From Pseudomonas sp. GM74 (GTDB taxonomy: Bacteria; Pseudomonadota; Gammaproteobacteria; Pseudomonadales; Pseudomonadaceae), in assembly GCF_000282455.1 (NCBI RefSeq), contig NZ_AKJG01000044.1, positions 84,200-148,199 on the forward strand: a stretch of DNA of 64,000 nucleotides, written 5' to 3'. The notes under the pieces were generated by a model. The model was not told where the DNA came from. It saw only the letters and a program-made list of their open reading frames with translations, and did not search any database. Each line of letters begins with the position of its first letter. Positions within the stretch are counted from its first letter, which is position 1. Positions 36,037 through 46,976 of this stretch are shown one piece after another. The translations under genes and the position numbers were made by a program.

Positions 36037-36129
36037 CTGTGGGAGCGAGCTTGCTCGCGATGACGGGCTGACATTCAACATCAATGTCGCCAGTTCCATC
36101 GCTATCGCGAGCAAGCTCGCTCCCACAGT
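36037..36129. repeat. Inverted REP pair between prpC and acnD
   Basis: TGTGGGAGCGAGCTTGCTCG and its complement face each other across about 45 bases, inside the operon. Confidence 0.8.
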
Positions 36130-36197
36130 GGATTGTGTTCACTTCAAACCTGGTGCCAGGCCCCGCCTTTTGTAACTACCGTGACCGAGTCCTGACG

Positions 36198-38792
36198 ATG
36201 AACACTCAATTCCGCAAATCGCTGCCCGGCAGCAAACTGGATTATTTCGACGTCCGCGCGGCAGTCGAGGCCATTCAGCCCGGCGCCTACGACACCCTGC
36301 CTTACACCTCTCGCGTGCTGGCGGAAAACCTTGTGCGTCGCTGCGATCCGGCCACGCTCACCGAATCCCTGAAGCAATTCATCGAACGCAAGCGCGACCT
36401 CGACTTCCCGTGGTTCCCTGCCCGCGTGGTGTGCCACGACATTCTCGGCCAGACCGCGCTGGTCGACCTCGCCGGTCTGCGTGATGCCATCGCCCTGCAA
36501 GGCGGTGACCCGGCGCAAGTCAACCCGGTGGTGCCGACCCAACTGATCGTCGACCACTCCCTGGCCGTCGAGCGCGGTGGTTTCGATCCAGAGGCGTTCG
36601 AGAAGAACCGCGCCATCGAAGACCGTCGCAACGAAGACCGTTTCCACTTCATCAACTGGACCAAGAAGGCGTTCAAGAACGTCGACGTGATCCCGCCGGG
36701 CAACGGCATCATGCACCAGATCAACCTGGAGAAAATGTCTCCGGTGATCCAGGTGCGTGACGGCGTGGCCTTCCCTGATACCTGCGTCGGTACCGACAGC
36801 CACACCCCGCACGTCGATGCGTTGGGCGTGATCGCCATCGGTGTCGGTGGTCTCGAAGCCGAAAGCGTGATGCTCGGCCGCGCATCGTGGATGCGTCTGC
36901 CGGAAAGCGTTGGCGTCGAACTGACAGGCAAGCTGCAACCGGGCATCACCGCCACCGACATGGTGCTGGCGCTGACCGAATTCCTGCGCAAGCAAAAAGT
37001 CGTTGGCGCGTGGCTGGAGTTCTTCGGTGAAGGTGCATCGGCGCTGACCCTCGGCGACCGCGCGACCATCTCCAACATGGCCCCGGAATACGGCGCCACC
37101 GCGGCGATGTTCTACATCGACCAGCAGACCATCGACTACCTCAAGCTCACCGGCCGTGAAGACGAGCAGGTGCAGTTGGTGGAGAACTACGCCAGGCAGG
37201 TCGGCCTGTGGGCTGACAGCCTCAAAGGCGCACAGTACGAGCGCGGCCTGACCTTCGACCTGTCTTCGGTCGTGCGCAACATGGCTGGCCCAAGCAACCC
37301 GCACGCTCGTGTAGCGGTTTCTGATCTGGCGGCCAAAGGCATCTCCGGCCAATGGGATGATGTGCCAGGTCAAATGCCGGATGGCGCGGTGATCATCGCC
37401 GCGATCACCAGCTGCACCAACACCAGCAACCCGCGCAACGTGATCGCCGCCGGCCTGCTGGCGCGCAACGCCAACAAGCTCGGCCTGACCCGCAAACCAT
37501 GGGTCAAGTCGTCCCTGGCACCGGGTTCGAAAACCGTCGCGTTGTACCTCGACGAAGCCGGCCTGACCGATGAACTGGACAAACTCGGCTTCGGCGTCGT
37601 GGCCTTCGCCTGCACCACCTGCAACGGCATGTCCGGCGCACTGGACCCGGTGATCCAGCAAGAGATCATCGACCGCGACCTGTACGCCACTGCCGTGTTG
37701 TCCGGTAACCGCAACTTCGACGGCCGGATCCACCCGTACGCCAAGCAGGCGTTCCTCGCTTCGCCGCCATTGGTCGTTGCTTACGCCATCGCCGGTACCA
37801 TCCGTTTCGACATCGAAAAGGATGTGCTGGGCGTGGTGGATGGCAAGGAAATCCGCCTGAAAGACATCTGGCCGAGCGACGAAGAAATCGACGCAGTGGT
37901 CAAGGCGTCGGTCAAGCCGGAGCAGTTCCGTCAGGTCTACATTCCGATGTTCGCCATCCACGAAGACACCGGTCCGAAAGTCGCGCCGCTGTACGAGTGG
38001 CGTGAGATGAGCACCTACATCCGCCGTCCGCCGTACTGGGAAGGCGCGTTGGCCGGGGCCCGTCCGCTAAAGGGCATGCGCCCGCTGGCGGTACTGCCGG
38101 ACAACATCACCACCGATCACCTGTCGCCATCCAACGCCATCATGATGGACAGCGCCGCCGGCGAATACCTGGCGAAAATGGGCCTGCCGGAAGAGGACTT
38201 CAACTCTTACGCGACTCACCGTGGTGACCACTTGACCGCGCAGCGCGCGACCTTCGCCAACCCGAAACTGTTCAACGAAATGGTTCAGGAAAACGGCAAG
38301 GTCAAGCAGGGTTCGCTGGCTCGCGTCGAGCCGGAAGGCCAAGTGATGCGCATGTGGGAAGCGATTGAAACCTACATGGAGCGCAAGCAACCGCTGATCA
38401 TCATCGCCGGTGCTGACTACGGTCAGGGATCGTCCCGCGACTGGGCGGCCAAGGGCGTGCGCCTGGCGGGTGTGGAAGCGATTGCCGCCGAAGGTTTCGA
38501 ACGCATTCACCGCACCAACCTGGTGGGCATGGGCGTGTTGCCGCTGGAGTTCAAACCGGGCACCAACCGCCACACCCTGGCCATCGACGGCAGCGAAACC
38601 TATGACGTGATTGGCGACCGCACCCCGCGTGCCGAGCTGACGCTGGTGATCCATCGCAAGAACGGCGAGCGCGTCGATGTGCCGGTGACCTGCCGCCTCG
38701 ACACCGCCGAAGAAGTGTCGATCTACGAGGCCGGCGGCGTGTTGCAACGCTTCGCCCAGGACTTCCTCGAAGAGTCGGCGGTTGCTGTTTAA
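36198..38792 (+). CDS. acnD: Fe/S-dependent 2-methylcitrate dehydratase
   Basis: An 864-residue aconitase-family enzyme. In this pathway AcnD with PrpF replaces PrpD by dehydrating 2-methylcitrate to an aconitate isomer. Cluster ligands lie in AITSCTNTSNP and in AFACTTCNG, and the C-terminal swivel domain carries DYGQGSSRDWAAKG. The ATG at 36198 is chosen by family length; the open frame from 36084 runs into the REP pair. It lies directly upstream of prpF, which supports AcnD over the general aconitases. Confidence 0.94.
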   Translation: MNTQFRKSLPGSKLDYFDVRAAVEAIQPGAYDTLPYTSRVLAENLVRRCDPATLTESLKQFIERKRDLDFPWFPARVVCHDILGQTALVDLAGLRDAIALQGGDPAQVNPVVPTQLIVDHSLAVERGGFDPEAFEKNRAIEDRRNEDRFHFINWTKKAFKNVDVIPPGNGIMHQINLEKMSPVIQVRDGVAFPDTCVGTDSHTPHVDALGVIAIGVGGLEAESVMLGRASWMRLPESVGVELTGKLQPGITATDMVLALTEFLRKQKVVGAWLEFFGEGASALTLGDRATISNMAPEYGATAAMFYIDQQTIDYLKLTGREDEQVQLVENYARQVGLWADSLKGAQYERGLTFDLSSVVRNMAGPSNPHARVAVSDLAAKGISGQWDDVPGQMPDGAVIIAAITSCTNTSNPRNVIAAGLLARNANKLGLTRKPWVKSSLAPGSKTVALYLDEAGLTDELDKLGFGVVAFACTTCNGMSGALDPVIQQEIIDRDLYATAVLSGNRNFDGRIHPYAKQAFLASPPLVVAYAIAGTIRFDIEKDVLGVVDGKEIRLKDIWPSDEEIDAVVKASVKPEQFRQVYIPMFAIHEDTGPKVAPLYEWREMSTYIRRPPYWEGALAGARPLKGMRPLAVLPDNITTDHLSPSNAIMMDSAAGEYLAKMGLPEEDFNSYATHRGDHLTAQRATFANPKLFNEMVQENGKVKQGSLARVEPEGQVMRMWEAIETYMERKQPLIIIAGADYGQGSSRDWAAKGVRLAGVEAIAAEGFERIHRTNLVGMGVLPLEFKPGTNRHTLAIDGSETYDVIGDRTPRAELTLVIHRKNGERVDVPVTCRLDTAEEVSIYEAGGVLQRFAQDFLEESAVAV

Positions 38793-38804
38793 CACACGCT
38801 TAAC

Positions 38805-38831
38805 AGACACGGGACCTTGGGTCCCGTGTCT
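38805..38831 (+). promoter_or_regulatory. Strong hairpin between acnD and prpF
   Basis: AGACACGGGACC and GGTCCCGTGTCT form a twelve-base stem with a tiny loop. Only a weak T-rich tail follows, so it is more likely a partial terminator or mRNA stabiliser than a full stop. Confidence 0.6.
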
Positions 38832-38854
38832 CATTTCAAGGAGTAAAGAGCACC

Positions 38855-40045
38855 ATGGCTCATGCACCGCAGATCAAAATTCCCGCTACCTACATGCGCG
38901 GCGGCACTAGCAAAGGCGTATTCTTCAGCCTGACGGATTTGCCAGAAGCGGCACAGGTTCCAGGCCCGGCCCGCGATGCCTTGCTGCTGCGCGTGATTGG
39001 CAGCCCCGATCCGTACGACAAGCAAATCGACGGCATGGGCGGCGCGACCTCAAGCACCAGCAAAACCGTGATCCTGTCGAAAAGCACCCAGGCCGATCAC
39101 GACGTCGATTACCTGTTCGGTCAGGTTTCGATCGACAAGCCTTTCGTGGACTGGAGCGGCAACTGCGGCAACCTGACCGCGGCAGTCGGTTCGTTCGCCG
39201 TCAGCAACGGCCTGGTGGAGGCCAGCCGCATCCCGCACAACGGCGTGGCGGTGGTTCGCGTGTGGCAGGCCAACATCGGCAAGACCATCATCGCCCACGT
39301 GCCGATCACCAATGGTGAAGTACAGGAGACCGGCGATTTCGAACTCGACGGCGTGACCTTCCCGGCGGCCGAAGTGCAGATAGAGTTCCTCGACCCGGCA
39401 GCGGATGAAGAGGGCGGCGGCGGTTCGATGTTCCCGACCGGCAATCTTGTGGATGACCTGGAAGTACCCGGCGTCGGCACCTTCAAGGCGACCATGATCA
39501 ATGCCGGCATTCCGACGATTTTCGTCAATGCCGAAGACATCGGCTACAAGGGCACCGAGTTGCAGGGCGCGATCAATGGCGACCCGAAAGCCTTGCTGAT
39601 GTTCGAAACCATCCGCGCTTACGGCGCATTGCGAATGGGCCTGATCTCGAACATCGACGAAGCGGCCAAGCGGCAGCACACGCCGAAAGTGGCTTTCGTC
39701 GCCAAACCGGCGGACTACGTTTCGTCCAGTGGCAAAGCCATTGCGGCGGGCGATGTCGATCTGCTGGTGCGTGCGCTGTCCATGGGCAAGCTGCACCACG
39801 CAATGATGGGTACTGCTGCGGTGGCAATCGGTACGGCGGCAGCAATCACCGGCACTTTGGTGAACCTCGCGGCAGGCGGTATTGAACGCAACGCGGTGCG
39901 CTTCGGCCATCCGTCCGGTACTTTACGCGTCGGTGCCGAGGCCAGCCAGGTCAACGGCGAGTGGACCGTGAACAAGGCGATCATGAGCCGCAGTGCGCGG
40001 GTGTTGATGGAAGGGTTTGTTCGTGTGCCGGGTGATTCTTTCTAA
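38855..40045 (+). CDS. prpF: 2-Methylaconitate isomerase
   Basis: A 396-residue PrpF-family isomerase with the diaminopimelate-epimerase-like fold. It isomerises the aconitate made by AcnD so that ordinary aconitase can finish the cycle. N-terminal YMRGGTSKGVFF, central SGNCGNLTAAVG and C-terminal GHPSGTLRVGAE are the family blocks. AAGGAG lies upstream of the ATG. Confidence 0.94.
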   Translation: MAHAPQIKIPATYMRGGTSKGVFFSLTDLPEAAQVPGPARDALLLRVIGSPDPYDKQIDGMGGATSSTSKTVILSKSTQADHDVDYLFGQVSIDKPFVDWSGNCGNLTAAVGSFAVSNGLVEASRIPHNGVAVVRVWQANIGKTIIAHVPITNGEVQETGDFELDGVTFPAAEVQIEFLDPAADEEGGGGSMFPTGNLVDDLEVPGVGTFKATMINAGIPTIFVNAEDIGYKGTELQGAINGDPKALLMFETIRAYGALRMGLISNIDEAAKRQHTPKVAFVAKPADYVSSSGKAIAAGDVDLLVRALSMGKLHHAMMGTAAVAIGTAAAITGTLVNLAAGGIERNAVRFGHPSGTLRVGAEASQVNGEWTVNKAIMSRSARVLMEGFVRVPGDSF

Positions 40046-40058
40046 GATCACCCAAACC

Positions 40059-40152
40059 CCTGTGGGAGCGAGCTTGCTCGCGATGGGGCCAACACATTCA
40101 ATACATGTGTTGGCTGATGCACCGCCATCGCGAGCAAGCTCGCTCCCACAGT
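40059..40152. repeat. Inverted REP pair between prpF and prpD
   Basis: CTGTGGGAGCGAGCTTGCTC and its complement face each other about 45 bases apart inside the operon. Confidence 0.8.
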
Positions 40153-40244
40153 GGACTGCATTTCAATAATAAGAATTTGTCCTTGACTGAGAATGCCCTG
40201 AACCGAGGTCCCATCAACGACCCACTTCATAGAGTGAATCGAAC

Positions 40245-41729
40245 ATGAGTGCCAACGTCGACCTGAACAACCGCCCCGACTACGACAAGGTCCTGCAGGA
40301 CATTGCCGATTACGTACTCAACTACAAGGTCGAGTCCGCAGAGGCGCTGGATACCGCGCGCAACTGTCTGATCGATACCTTGGGTTGCGGCCTGCTGGCC
40401 CTGCGTTTTCCGGAGTGCACCAAGCATTTGGGGCCCGTGGTGGAAGGCACCGTCGTGCCGTTCGGCGCCCGGGTGCCGGGGACCAGTTACCGACTCGATC
40501 CGGTGAAGGCGGCGTGGGACATCGGTTGCATCGTGCGCTGGCTCGACTACAACGACACCTGGCTCGCGGCGGAGTGGGGGCATCCGTCGGACAACCTTGG
40601 CGGCATTCTCGCGGTGGCTGACCATTTTTCACAAAAGCGCCTGGCCAATGGCGAGGTGCCGCTGATCATGGGTACAGTACTGGAAGCGATGATCATGGCT
40701 CACGAGATTCAAGGCGTGATTGCCCTGGAAAACTCGTTCAACCGCGTTGGCCTCGATCACGTCATTCTGGTGAAAGTCGCCTCCACCGCGGTCACCGCCA
40801 AGCTGATGGGTGCCAATCGCGAGCAGTTGTTGTCGGCGTTGTCTCATGCCTTTGCTGACGGTCAGGCATTGCGCACGTATCGGCATGCACCGAATGCCGG
40901 TTCGCGTAAATCCTGGGCGGCGGGGGATGCGTCCAGTCGTGGCGTGCGTTTGGCGGACATGGCGATGCGCGGCGAGATGGGCATTCCCGGTGTATTGAGT
41001 GCCAGGCAGTGGGGGTTTTACGACGTATTGTTCAGCCACACCAACAATGATCTGGCGCTCAAGCCTGAAGACAAGCGTGCGTTCAGTTTTTCGCGGCCGT
41101 ACGGCAGTTATGTGATGGAAAACGTGTTGTTCAAAATCAGTTTCCCGGCCGAGTTCCACGCGCAAACGGCCTGTGAGGCGGCGGTGACCCTGCACCCGCA
41201 GGTGCGCAATCGCCTGCATGAAATCGACAGGATCGTGATTACTACGCACGAGTCGGCGATTCGCATCATTTCCAAGGTCGGCCCACTGGCCAATGCCGCT
41301 GATCGCGATCACTGCATTCAGTACATGACGGCTGTACCGCTGGCTTTCGGCAATCTGGTTGCCGAGTACTACGAAGATGATTTTCACAAGGCACATCCGG
41401 TCATCGATGTGCTTCGCGACAAGATGGTGATTGTTGAGGAACCGCGCTACACCCGTGAGTATCTGGAGGCAGACAAGCGTTCCATCGCCAATGCGGTGCA
41501 GGTGTTTTTCAAGGATGGTTCGAGCACGGAAAATGTCGTCGTGGAATACCCGATTGGACATCGTCGGCGTCGGGCTGAAGGTATTCCGTTGCTGGAGGAC
41601 AAGTTCAAAGCGAATTTGCTGACACGATTCACCGGACAGCGTAGCGAGGAGATTTTTGCGCTGTGCAAGGATCAGCAGAAACTCGAGGCGACACCGGTGA
41701 ACCGGTTTGTGGATTTGTTTGTTATTTAG
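40245..41729 (+). CDS. prpD: 2-Methylcitrate dehydratase PrpD
   Basis: A 494-residue MmgE/PrpD-family protein, the cluster-free 2-methylcitrate dehydratase. Family blocks [32 protein letters not shown] and [17 protein letters not shown] are intact and the length is normal. Its presence with AcnD-PrpF means two routes for the same dehydration step lie in one locus, as in some other pseudomonads. REP pairs flank it on both sides, so it may be partly transcribed alone. Confidence 0.93.
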   Translation: MSANVDLNNRPDYDKVLQDIADYVLNYKVESAEALDTARNCLIDTLGCGLLALRFPECTKHLGPVVEGTVVPFGARVPGTSYRLDPVKAAWDIGCIVRWLDYNDTWLAAEWGHPSDNLGGILAVADHFSQKRLANGEVPLIMGTVLEAMIMAHEIQGVIALENSFNRVGLDHVILVKVASTAVTAKLMGANREQLLSALSHAFADGQALRTYRHAPNAGSRKSWAAGDASSRGVRLADMAMRGEMGIPGVLSARQWGFYDVLFSHTNNDLALKPEDKRAFSFSRPYGSYVMENVLFKISFPAEFHAQTACEAAVTLHPQVRNRLHEIDRIVITTHESAIRIISKVGPLANAADRDHCIQYMTAVPLAFGNLVAEYYEDDFHKAHPVIDVLRDKMVIVEEPRYTREYLEADKRSIANAVQVFFKDGSSTENVVVEYPIGHRRRRAEGIPLLEDKFKANLLTRFTGQRSEEIFALCKDQQKLEATPVNRFVDLFVI

Positions 41730-41743
41730 TTAGACCGCGTCAT

Positions 41744-41842
41744 CGTTCATCGCGGGCAAGCCCGCTCCCACAGGTTTCTGTTGTGAATGCAAAATTTGCG
41801 AACACCAGCAAAACCTGTGGGAGCGAGCTTGCTCGCGATGAG
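41744..41842. repeat. Inverted REP pair between prpD and ppsR
   Basis: TCGCGGGCAAGCCCGCTCCC and a GGGAGCGAGCTTGCTCGCGA copy face each other between convergent genes and may terminate both transcripts. Confidence 0.8.
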
Positions 41843-41863
41843 GTCGGAACAGGCGATAGAGGA

Positions 41864-42682
41864 TTACTTGAAGCGCCGCTCGACGCCTTTCTCCACAAGG
41901 ATCTTCGCGGAGATTTCTTCCACGGAAAAATGCGTGGAGTTGATGTTCGGAATGTTCTCGCGGCGGAACAGGTTTTCCACCTCGCGCACCTCGAACTCGC
42001 ACTGGGCGTAGCTCGAATAGCGGCTGTTGGGTTTGCGCTCGTTGCGGATCGCGGTAAGGCGGTCCGGGTCGATGGTCAGGCCGAACAGCTTGTGCTGGTG
42101 GGCGCGCAGGGCGGACGGCAGTTGCAGGCGTTCCATGTCGTCTTCGGTCAGCGGGTAGTTGGCTGCACGGATACCGAATTGCATCGCCATGTACAGGCAC
42201 GTCGGCGTCTTACCACATCGCGACACGCCCACTAGTATCAGGTCGGCCTTGTCGTAATAGTGCGTGCGGGCGCCGTCGTCGTTGTCGAGGGCGAAGTTAA
42301 CGGCCTCGATGCGCTCCATGTAATTGGTGTTGGCACCGATGGAGTGGGACTTGCCCACGGTGTAGGAAGAATGCTCGGTCAGTTCCTGTTCAAGCGGTGC
42401 CAGGAACGTCGAGAAAATGTCGATCATGAAACCATTCGAGGTTGCGAGAATCTCACGAATGTCCTGATTGACGATGGTGTCGAAGATAATCGGACGGAAG
42501 CCGTCGGTTTCGGCGGCTTTGTTGATTTGTTGTACCATGGCCCGCGCTTTGTCCACGTTGTCGATGTACGGCCGCGTGACTTTGCTGAAGGTAATGTTTT
42601 CGAACTGCGCCAGAAGGCTTTGACCCAGGGTTTCGGCGGTAATGCCGGTACCATCGGAGATAAAGAAAGCAGATCGTTTCAT
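41864..42682 (-). CDS. ppsR: Phosphoenolpyruvate synthase regulatory protein
   Basis: A 272-residue DUF299/PSRP-family protein, a bifunctional kinase and pyrophosphorylase that switches PEP synthase off and on by modifying the Thr next to its catalytic His. The P-loop-like [10 protein letters not shown] lies near 150-160. The family start [13 protein letters not shown] sets the start at 42682 rather than further upstream. It is divergent from ppsA, its target. Confidence 0.93.
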   Translation of the reverse strand: MKRSAFFISDGTGITAETLGQSLLAQFENITFSKVTRPYIDNVDKARAMVQQINKAAETDGFRPIIFDTIVNQDIREILATSNGFMIDIFSTFLAPLEQELTEHSSYTVGKSHSIGANTNYMERIEAVNFALDNDDGARTHYYDKADLILVGVSRCGKTPTCLYMAMQFGIRAANYPLTEDDMERLQLPSALRAHQHKLFGLTIDPDRLTAIRNERKPNSRYSSYAQCEFEVREVENLFRRENIPNINSTHFSVEEISAKILVEKGVERRFK

Positions 42683-42856
42683 TTGCACCTTGGGCCTTAA
42701 GCTAGTGACGAATCTTGGATATGATAGGCGCGATTTGCCGGCCGCCATTGGCCCGCATTCTCACTTATTTTCCAGGTCCAGGCCATATAGCCGGTAAATG
42801 CACACTTAAGCAGCCGGTTTCTGAGCTTTTCCAACACAGTTAGTGGAGAGATCACC

Positions 42857-45232
42857 TTGGTAGAGTACGTAGTTTCCCTCGATAAGCTCGGCAAACACGA
42901 TGTTGAGCATGTGGGGGGCAAGAACGCATCCCTGGGCGAGATGATCAGCAACCTTGCAGGTGCCGGTGTATCGGTGCCCGGCGGCTTCGCCACGACCGCT
43001 CAGGCTTATCGTGATTTCCTGGAACTGAGCGGCCTGAATCAGCAGATTCACGATGCGCTCGATGCCCTGGACGTCGATGACGTGAATGCCCTGGCCAAGA
43101 CCGGTGCCCAGATCCGCCAATGGATCATGGAAGCCGAGTTCCCTGAAAAACTGAATGCCGAAATCCGTACCGCGTTCGCCACGCTGTCCGCCGGCAACCC
43201 TGACATGGCCGTGGCCGTGCGTTCTTCGGCCACTGCCGAAGACTTGCCGGACGCATCCTTTGCCGGCCAGCAGGAAACCTTCCTGAACATCCGTGGTGTC
43301 GAAAACGTCATTCGCGCCGCCAAAGAGGTGTTCGCCTCGCTGTTCAACGACCGCGCCATCTCCTATCGCGTGCACCAGGGCTTCGACCACAAGCTGGTCG
43401 CCCTGTCCGCTGGCGTGCAGCGCATGGTCCGTTCAGAAACCGGCACCGCCGGCGTGATGTTCACCCTCGATACCGAATCGGGCTTCCGTGACGTGGTGTT
43501 CATCACCGGCGCCTACGGCCTGGGTGAAACCGTTGTGCAAGGCGCGGTGAACCCGGATGAGTTCTATGTCCACAAGGGCACGCTGGCTGCCGGTCGTCCG
43601 GCGATCCTGCGTCGCAACCTGGGCAGCAAGGCCATCAAGATGATCTACGGCGACGAAGCCAAGGCCGGTCGTTCGGTGAAGACCGTCGACGTGGACAAGG
43701 CCGAGCGGGCGCGTTTCTGCCTGACCGACGCTGAAGTCAGCGAACTGGCCAAGCAGGCGATGATCATCGAGAAGCACTACAAGTGCCCGATGGACATCGA
43801 GTGGGCCAAGGACGGTGACGACGGCAAGCTGTACATCGTGCAGGCCCGTCCGGAAACCGTGAAGAGCCGCACCCAGGCCAACGTCATGGAACGTTACCTG
43901 CTGAAAGAGACCGGCACCGTACTGGTGGAAGGTCGTGCCATTGGCCAGCGCATCGGTGCCGGCAAGGTCCGCATCATCAAGGACGTGTCCGAGATGGACA
44001 AGGTCCAGCCAGGCGACGTACTGGTTTCCGACATGACCGACCCGGACTGGGAACCGGTCATGAAGCGCGCCAGCGCCATCGTCACCAACCGTGGCGGCCG
44101 TACTTGTCACGCGGCGATCATCGCCCGTGAGCTGGGTATTCCAGCGGTGGTAGGTTGCGGCAACGCCACCCAACTGTTGAAAGACGGCCAGGGCGTGACC
44201 GTTTCCTGCGCTGAAGGCGACACCGGTTTCATCTTCGAAGGCGAACTGGGCTTCGACATCAAGAAGAACTCCGTGGATGCCATGCCGGAGCTGCCGTTCA
44301 AGATCATGATGAACGTCGGCAACCCGGACCGCGCCTTCGACTTCGCGCAGCTGCCGAACGCCGGTGTGGGCCTGGCCCGTCTGGAGTTCATCATCAACCG
44401 CATGATCGGCGTGCACCCCAAGGCACTGCTGAACTACGACGGTCTGCCGATGGACATCAAGGAAAGCGTCGACAAGCGCATCGCCGGTTACGACGATCCG
44501 GTCGGCTTCTACGTCGAGAAACTGGTCGAAGGCATCAGCACCCTGGCGGCTGCGTTCTGGCCGAAAAAGGTCATCGTGCGCCTGTCGGACTTCAAGTCCA
44601 ACGAATACGCCAACCTGATCGGCGGCAAGCTGTACGAGCCGGAAGAAGAGAACCCGATGCTGGGCTTCCGTGGCGCTTCGCGTTACATCAGCGAATCGTT
44701 CCGTGACTGCTTCGAACTCGAGTGCCGTGCCCTCAAGCGCGTGCGCAACGAGATGGGCCTGACAAACGTCGAAATCATGGTGCCTTTCGTCCGTACCCTG
44801 GGCGAAGCGAGCCAGGTGGTGGATCTGCTGGCGGAAAACGGCCTGGCCCGTGGCCAGAACGGCCTGCGCGTGATCATGATGTGCGAACTGCCGTCCAACG
44901 CCATCCTGGCTGAAGAGTTCCTTGAGTTCTTCGACGGTTTCTCCATCGGTTCCAACGACCTGACCCAGCTGACCCTGGGCCTGGATCGTGACTCCGGCAT
45001 CATCGCCCACCTGTTCGACGAGCGTAATCCGGCGGTCAAGAAGCTGTTGGCCAATGCCATTGCCGCGTGCAACAAGGCCGGCAAATACATCGGCATCTGC
45101 GGCCAGGGTCCTTCGGACCACCCGGACCTGGCCAAGTGGCTGATGGAGCAGGGCATTGAAAGCGTTTCGTTGAACCCGGACTCCGTACTGGAAACCTGGT
45201 TCTTCCTGGCGGAAGGTCAAGCTTCGGCCTGA
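42857..45232 (+). CDS. ppsA: Phosphoenolpyruvate synthase
   Basis: A 791-residue enzyme that converts pyruvate and ATP to PEP for gluconeogenesis. It has an N-terminal ATP-grasp-like domain, a central phosphohistidine domain with [17 protein letters not shown] carrying the catalytic His, and a C-terminal PEP-binding barrel with NAILAEEF and [10 protein letters not shown]. The natural start is TTG at 42857, giving the expected [11 protein letters not shown] terminus, with GGAGAG upstream. Pyruvate from methylcitrate degradation can feed this enzyme, which fits its position after the prp operon. Confidence 0.95.
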   Translation: MVEYVVSLDKLGKHDVEHVGGKNASLGEMISNLAGAGVSVPGGFATTAQAYRDFLELSGLNQQIHDALDALDVDDVNALAKTGAQIRQWIMEAEFPEKLNAEIRTAFATLSAGNPDMAVAVRSSATAEDLPDASFAGQQETFLNIRGVENVIRAAKEVFASLFNDRAISYRVHQGFDHKLVALSAGVQRMVRSETGTAGVMFTLDTESGFRDVVFITGAYGLGETVVQGAVNPDEFYVHKGTLAAGRPAILRRNLGSKAIKMIYGDEAKAGRSVKTVDVDKAERARFCLTDAEVSELAKQAMIIEKHYKCPMDIEWAKDGDDGKLYIVQARPETVKSRTQANVMERYLLKETGTVLVEGRAIGQRIGAGKVRIIKDVSEMDKVQPGDVLVSDMTDPDWEPVMKRASAIVTNRGGRTCHAAIIARELGIPAVVGCGNATQLLKDGQGVTVSCAEGDTGFIFEGELGFDIKKNSVDAMPELPFKIMMNVGNPDRAFDFAQLPNAGVGLARLEFIINRMIGVHPKALLNYDGLPMDIKESVDKRIAGYDDPVGFYVEKLVEGISTLAAAFWPKKVIVRLSDFKSNEYANLIGGKLYEPEEENPMLGFRGASRYISESFRDCFELECRALKRVRNEMGLTNVEIMVPFVRTLGEASQVVDLLAENGLARGQNGLRVIMMCELPSNAILAEEFLEFFDGFSIGSNDLTQLTLGLDRDSGIIAHLFDERNPAVKKLLANAIAACNKAGKYIGICGQGPSDHPDLAKWLMEQGIESVSLNPDSVLETWFFLAEGQASA

Positions 45233-45245
45233 TCCGGTGTAAACG

Positions 45246-45275
45246 GGCCGCTCTCTCTGTAGGAGCGGTCTTTTT
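45246..45275 (+). terminator. Terminator after ppsA
   Basis: GGCCGCTC and GAGCGGTC form a stem and are followed by TTTTT. Confidence 0.8.
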
Positions 45276-45331
45276 GAGATTCAAGCAGGGCGGGCTCCAT
45301 CTGGATGCCGCCCTTTTTTGTGCAAGAGATT

Positions 45332-46321
45332 ATGCAAAGCAGCAGCAACCTATTTCCTGTCGCTCTGATCAGCGCCGAACGGCGCGGTGATCTGAGCGAA
45401 GATGTGTATCGTTTGAAACCCGGTAACAGCCCCGACTTCACCGTCGAACTGGCTGTGACACGCCTTGGCATGGCCGATGAGTCGTCCTCCCGTGGTGTGC
45501 CGGTGATCCTGCTGCACGGCAGCTTTTCCAATCGCCGGTTCTGGTTTTCTCCCAAGGGCCTGGGATTGGGGGCTTACCTGGCCCGCCAGGGGTTCGACGT
45601 CTGGATTCCGGAAATGCGCGGTCACGGCCTGTCCCAGCGTAACCATGACTACCGCAAGAACCGTGTCGCCGACTACGCACGCTATGACCTGCCGGCCATT
45701 GGCGCGTTCGTGCGCGAACAGAGTGGGCAGGTGCCGCACTGGATCGGTCACTCGTTGGGCGGTACTACACTGGCCGCTGCATTGGGTGGCGAGTACATCG
45801 GTGAGCCGGTCGTGGCCTCGGCGGCGTTTTTCGGTACGCAAGTCAGTCGCACCTACTGGCCATTGAAGATTCCACCGGTGGAGTGGAGCGGTCGCTTCAT
45901 TCTCAAGCGTTTTGCCCAACTGTCCGGCTCAAGGCTCAAGCGCGGTCCGGAGGATGAGCCCATCGGCCTGGCCCTGGAAAGCATGCGCTGGTTTGGTTTG
46001 TTCGGGCGCTTCGGTGATGCCGACAAGGACTGGTGGGCAGGCCTGGCCGAGGTCAAGTTGCCCGTATTGGCGGTCAGTGCCGCGGGTGATCATCAGGACC
46101 CGGCCTGGGCGTGTCGCAAACTGTTCGAGCAGTTCGGTTCCGGGCACAAGCAATTCATCAACCTGGGGCGCGAGCAGGGCTTCGGCGACAATTTCGGTCA
46201 CGTGGAAATGCTCGTCAGCAAGGCAGCCCAGGCTGAAGTCTGGCCTTTGGTGACTCGCTGGCTGGCCGATCAGCAGACGCCGTTGCCGGGCGCGCAACAG
46301 GATTTTGCCGCGGCAATCTGA
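45332..46321 (+). CDS. Alpha/beta hydrolase (esterase/lipase-like)
   Basis: A 329-residue alpha/beta hydrolase. The HG oxyanion motif is in VILLHGSFSNRRF, the nucleophile elbow is GHSLGG (Ser), and a His near the C-terminus (NFGHVEML) completes the likely triad. Upstream ATG at 45305 would add nine residues that overlap the terminator; 45332 is preferred. The substrate is unknown. The ppsA-hydrolase-rraA order is conserved in pseudomonads. Confidence 0.85.
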   Translation: MQSSSNLFPVALISAERRGDLSEDVYRLKPGNSPDFTVELAVTRLGMADESSSRGVPVILLHGSFSNRRFWFSPKGLGLGAYLARQGFDVWIPEMRGHGLSQRNHDYRKNRVADYARYDLPAIGAFVREQSGQVPHWIGHSLGGTTLAAALGGEYIGEPVVASAAFFGTQVSRTYWPLKIPPVEWSGRFILKRFAQLSGSRLKRGPEDEPIGLALESMRWFGLFGRFGDADKDWWAGLAEVKLPVLAVSAAGDHQDPAWACRKLFEQFGSGHKQFINLGREQGFGDNFGHVEMLVSKAAQAEVWPLVTRWLADQQTPLPGAQQDFAAAI

Positions 46322-46458
46322 GCCTGACGCTCTAACAAGGGCATTTCGCTCTGGTCGGCTTGCGGCTAAGATATGACGCATTGAGCTGTTCTGGTCACTT
46401 TGCGTGGCTGAGTCATCATTGATGTTCGTGCTGTCTTCCTCTTCACAGGAGTTTCTCG

Positions 46459-46950
46459 ATGATCCATTACCTCACGCCTGACCTTTGCGATGCCTATCCG
46501 GAACTGGTGCAGGTGCTGGAGCCGATGTTCAGCAATTTCGGCGGCCGTGATTCCTTCGGCGGCGAAATCGTGACCATCAAGTGCTTCGAAGACAACTCGC
46601 GGGTCAAGGAGCAAGTCGAGCTCAAGGGGGATGGCAAAGTGCTGGTGGTAGACGGTGGCGGTTCCCTGCGTCATGCGTTGCTGGGGGACATGCTGGCCGA
46701 GAAAGCTGCGAAAAACGGTTGGGAAGGGCTGGTGATCTACGGTTGCATCCGTGACGTCGATATCATCGCGCAGACCGATCTGGGCGTTCAGGCCCTCGCC
46801 AGCCACCCGAGGAAATCCGACAGGCGCGGGCTCGGCGATCTCAACGTTGCCGTGACCTTCGCAGGCGTGACTTTCCACCCGGGCCATTACATCTATGCGG
46901 ACAACAACGGCGTGATCATCTCGCCCAGCCCGCTGAAAATGCCTGAATAA
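46459..46950 (+). CDS. rraA: RraA-family protein
   Basis: A 163-residue RraA-like protein. Members form trimers; E. coli RraA inhibits RNase E, and others act as aldolases of the 4-hydroxy-4-methyl-2-oxoglutarate type. The blocks [15 protein letters not shown] and [19 protein letters not shown] are intact. The short length and typical context favour the RNase-regulator annotation. A good AGGAG precedes the ATG. Confidence 0.9.
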   Translation: MIHYLTPDLCDAYPELVQVLEPMFSNFGGRDSFGGEIVTIKCFEDNSRVKEQVELKGDGKVLVVDGGGSLRHALLGDMLAEKAAKNGWEGLVIYGCIRDVDIIAQTDLGVQALASHPRKSDRRGLGDLNVAVTFAGVTFHPGHYIYADNNGVIISPSPLKMPE

Positions 46951-46976
46951 AGCGCTGGTCGACCAAAGGAGTGCGG

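Noticed and set aside
36144..37961. Leftward frame of 605 codons
   Set aside because: It is the antisense of acnD, a highly GC-biased gene.
43433..45220. Leftward frame of 595 codons
   Set aside because: It is the antisense of ppsA with no sensible start or family match.
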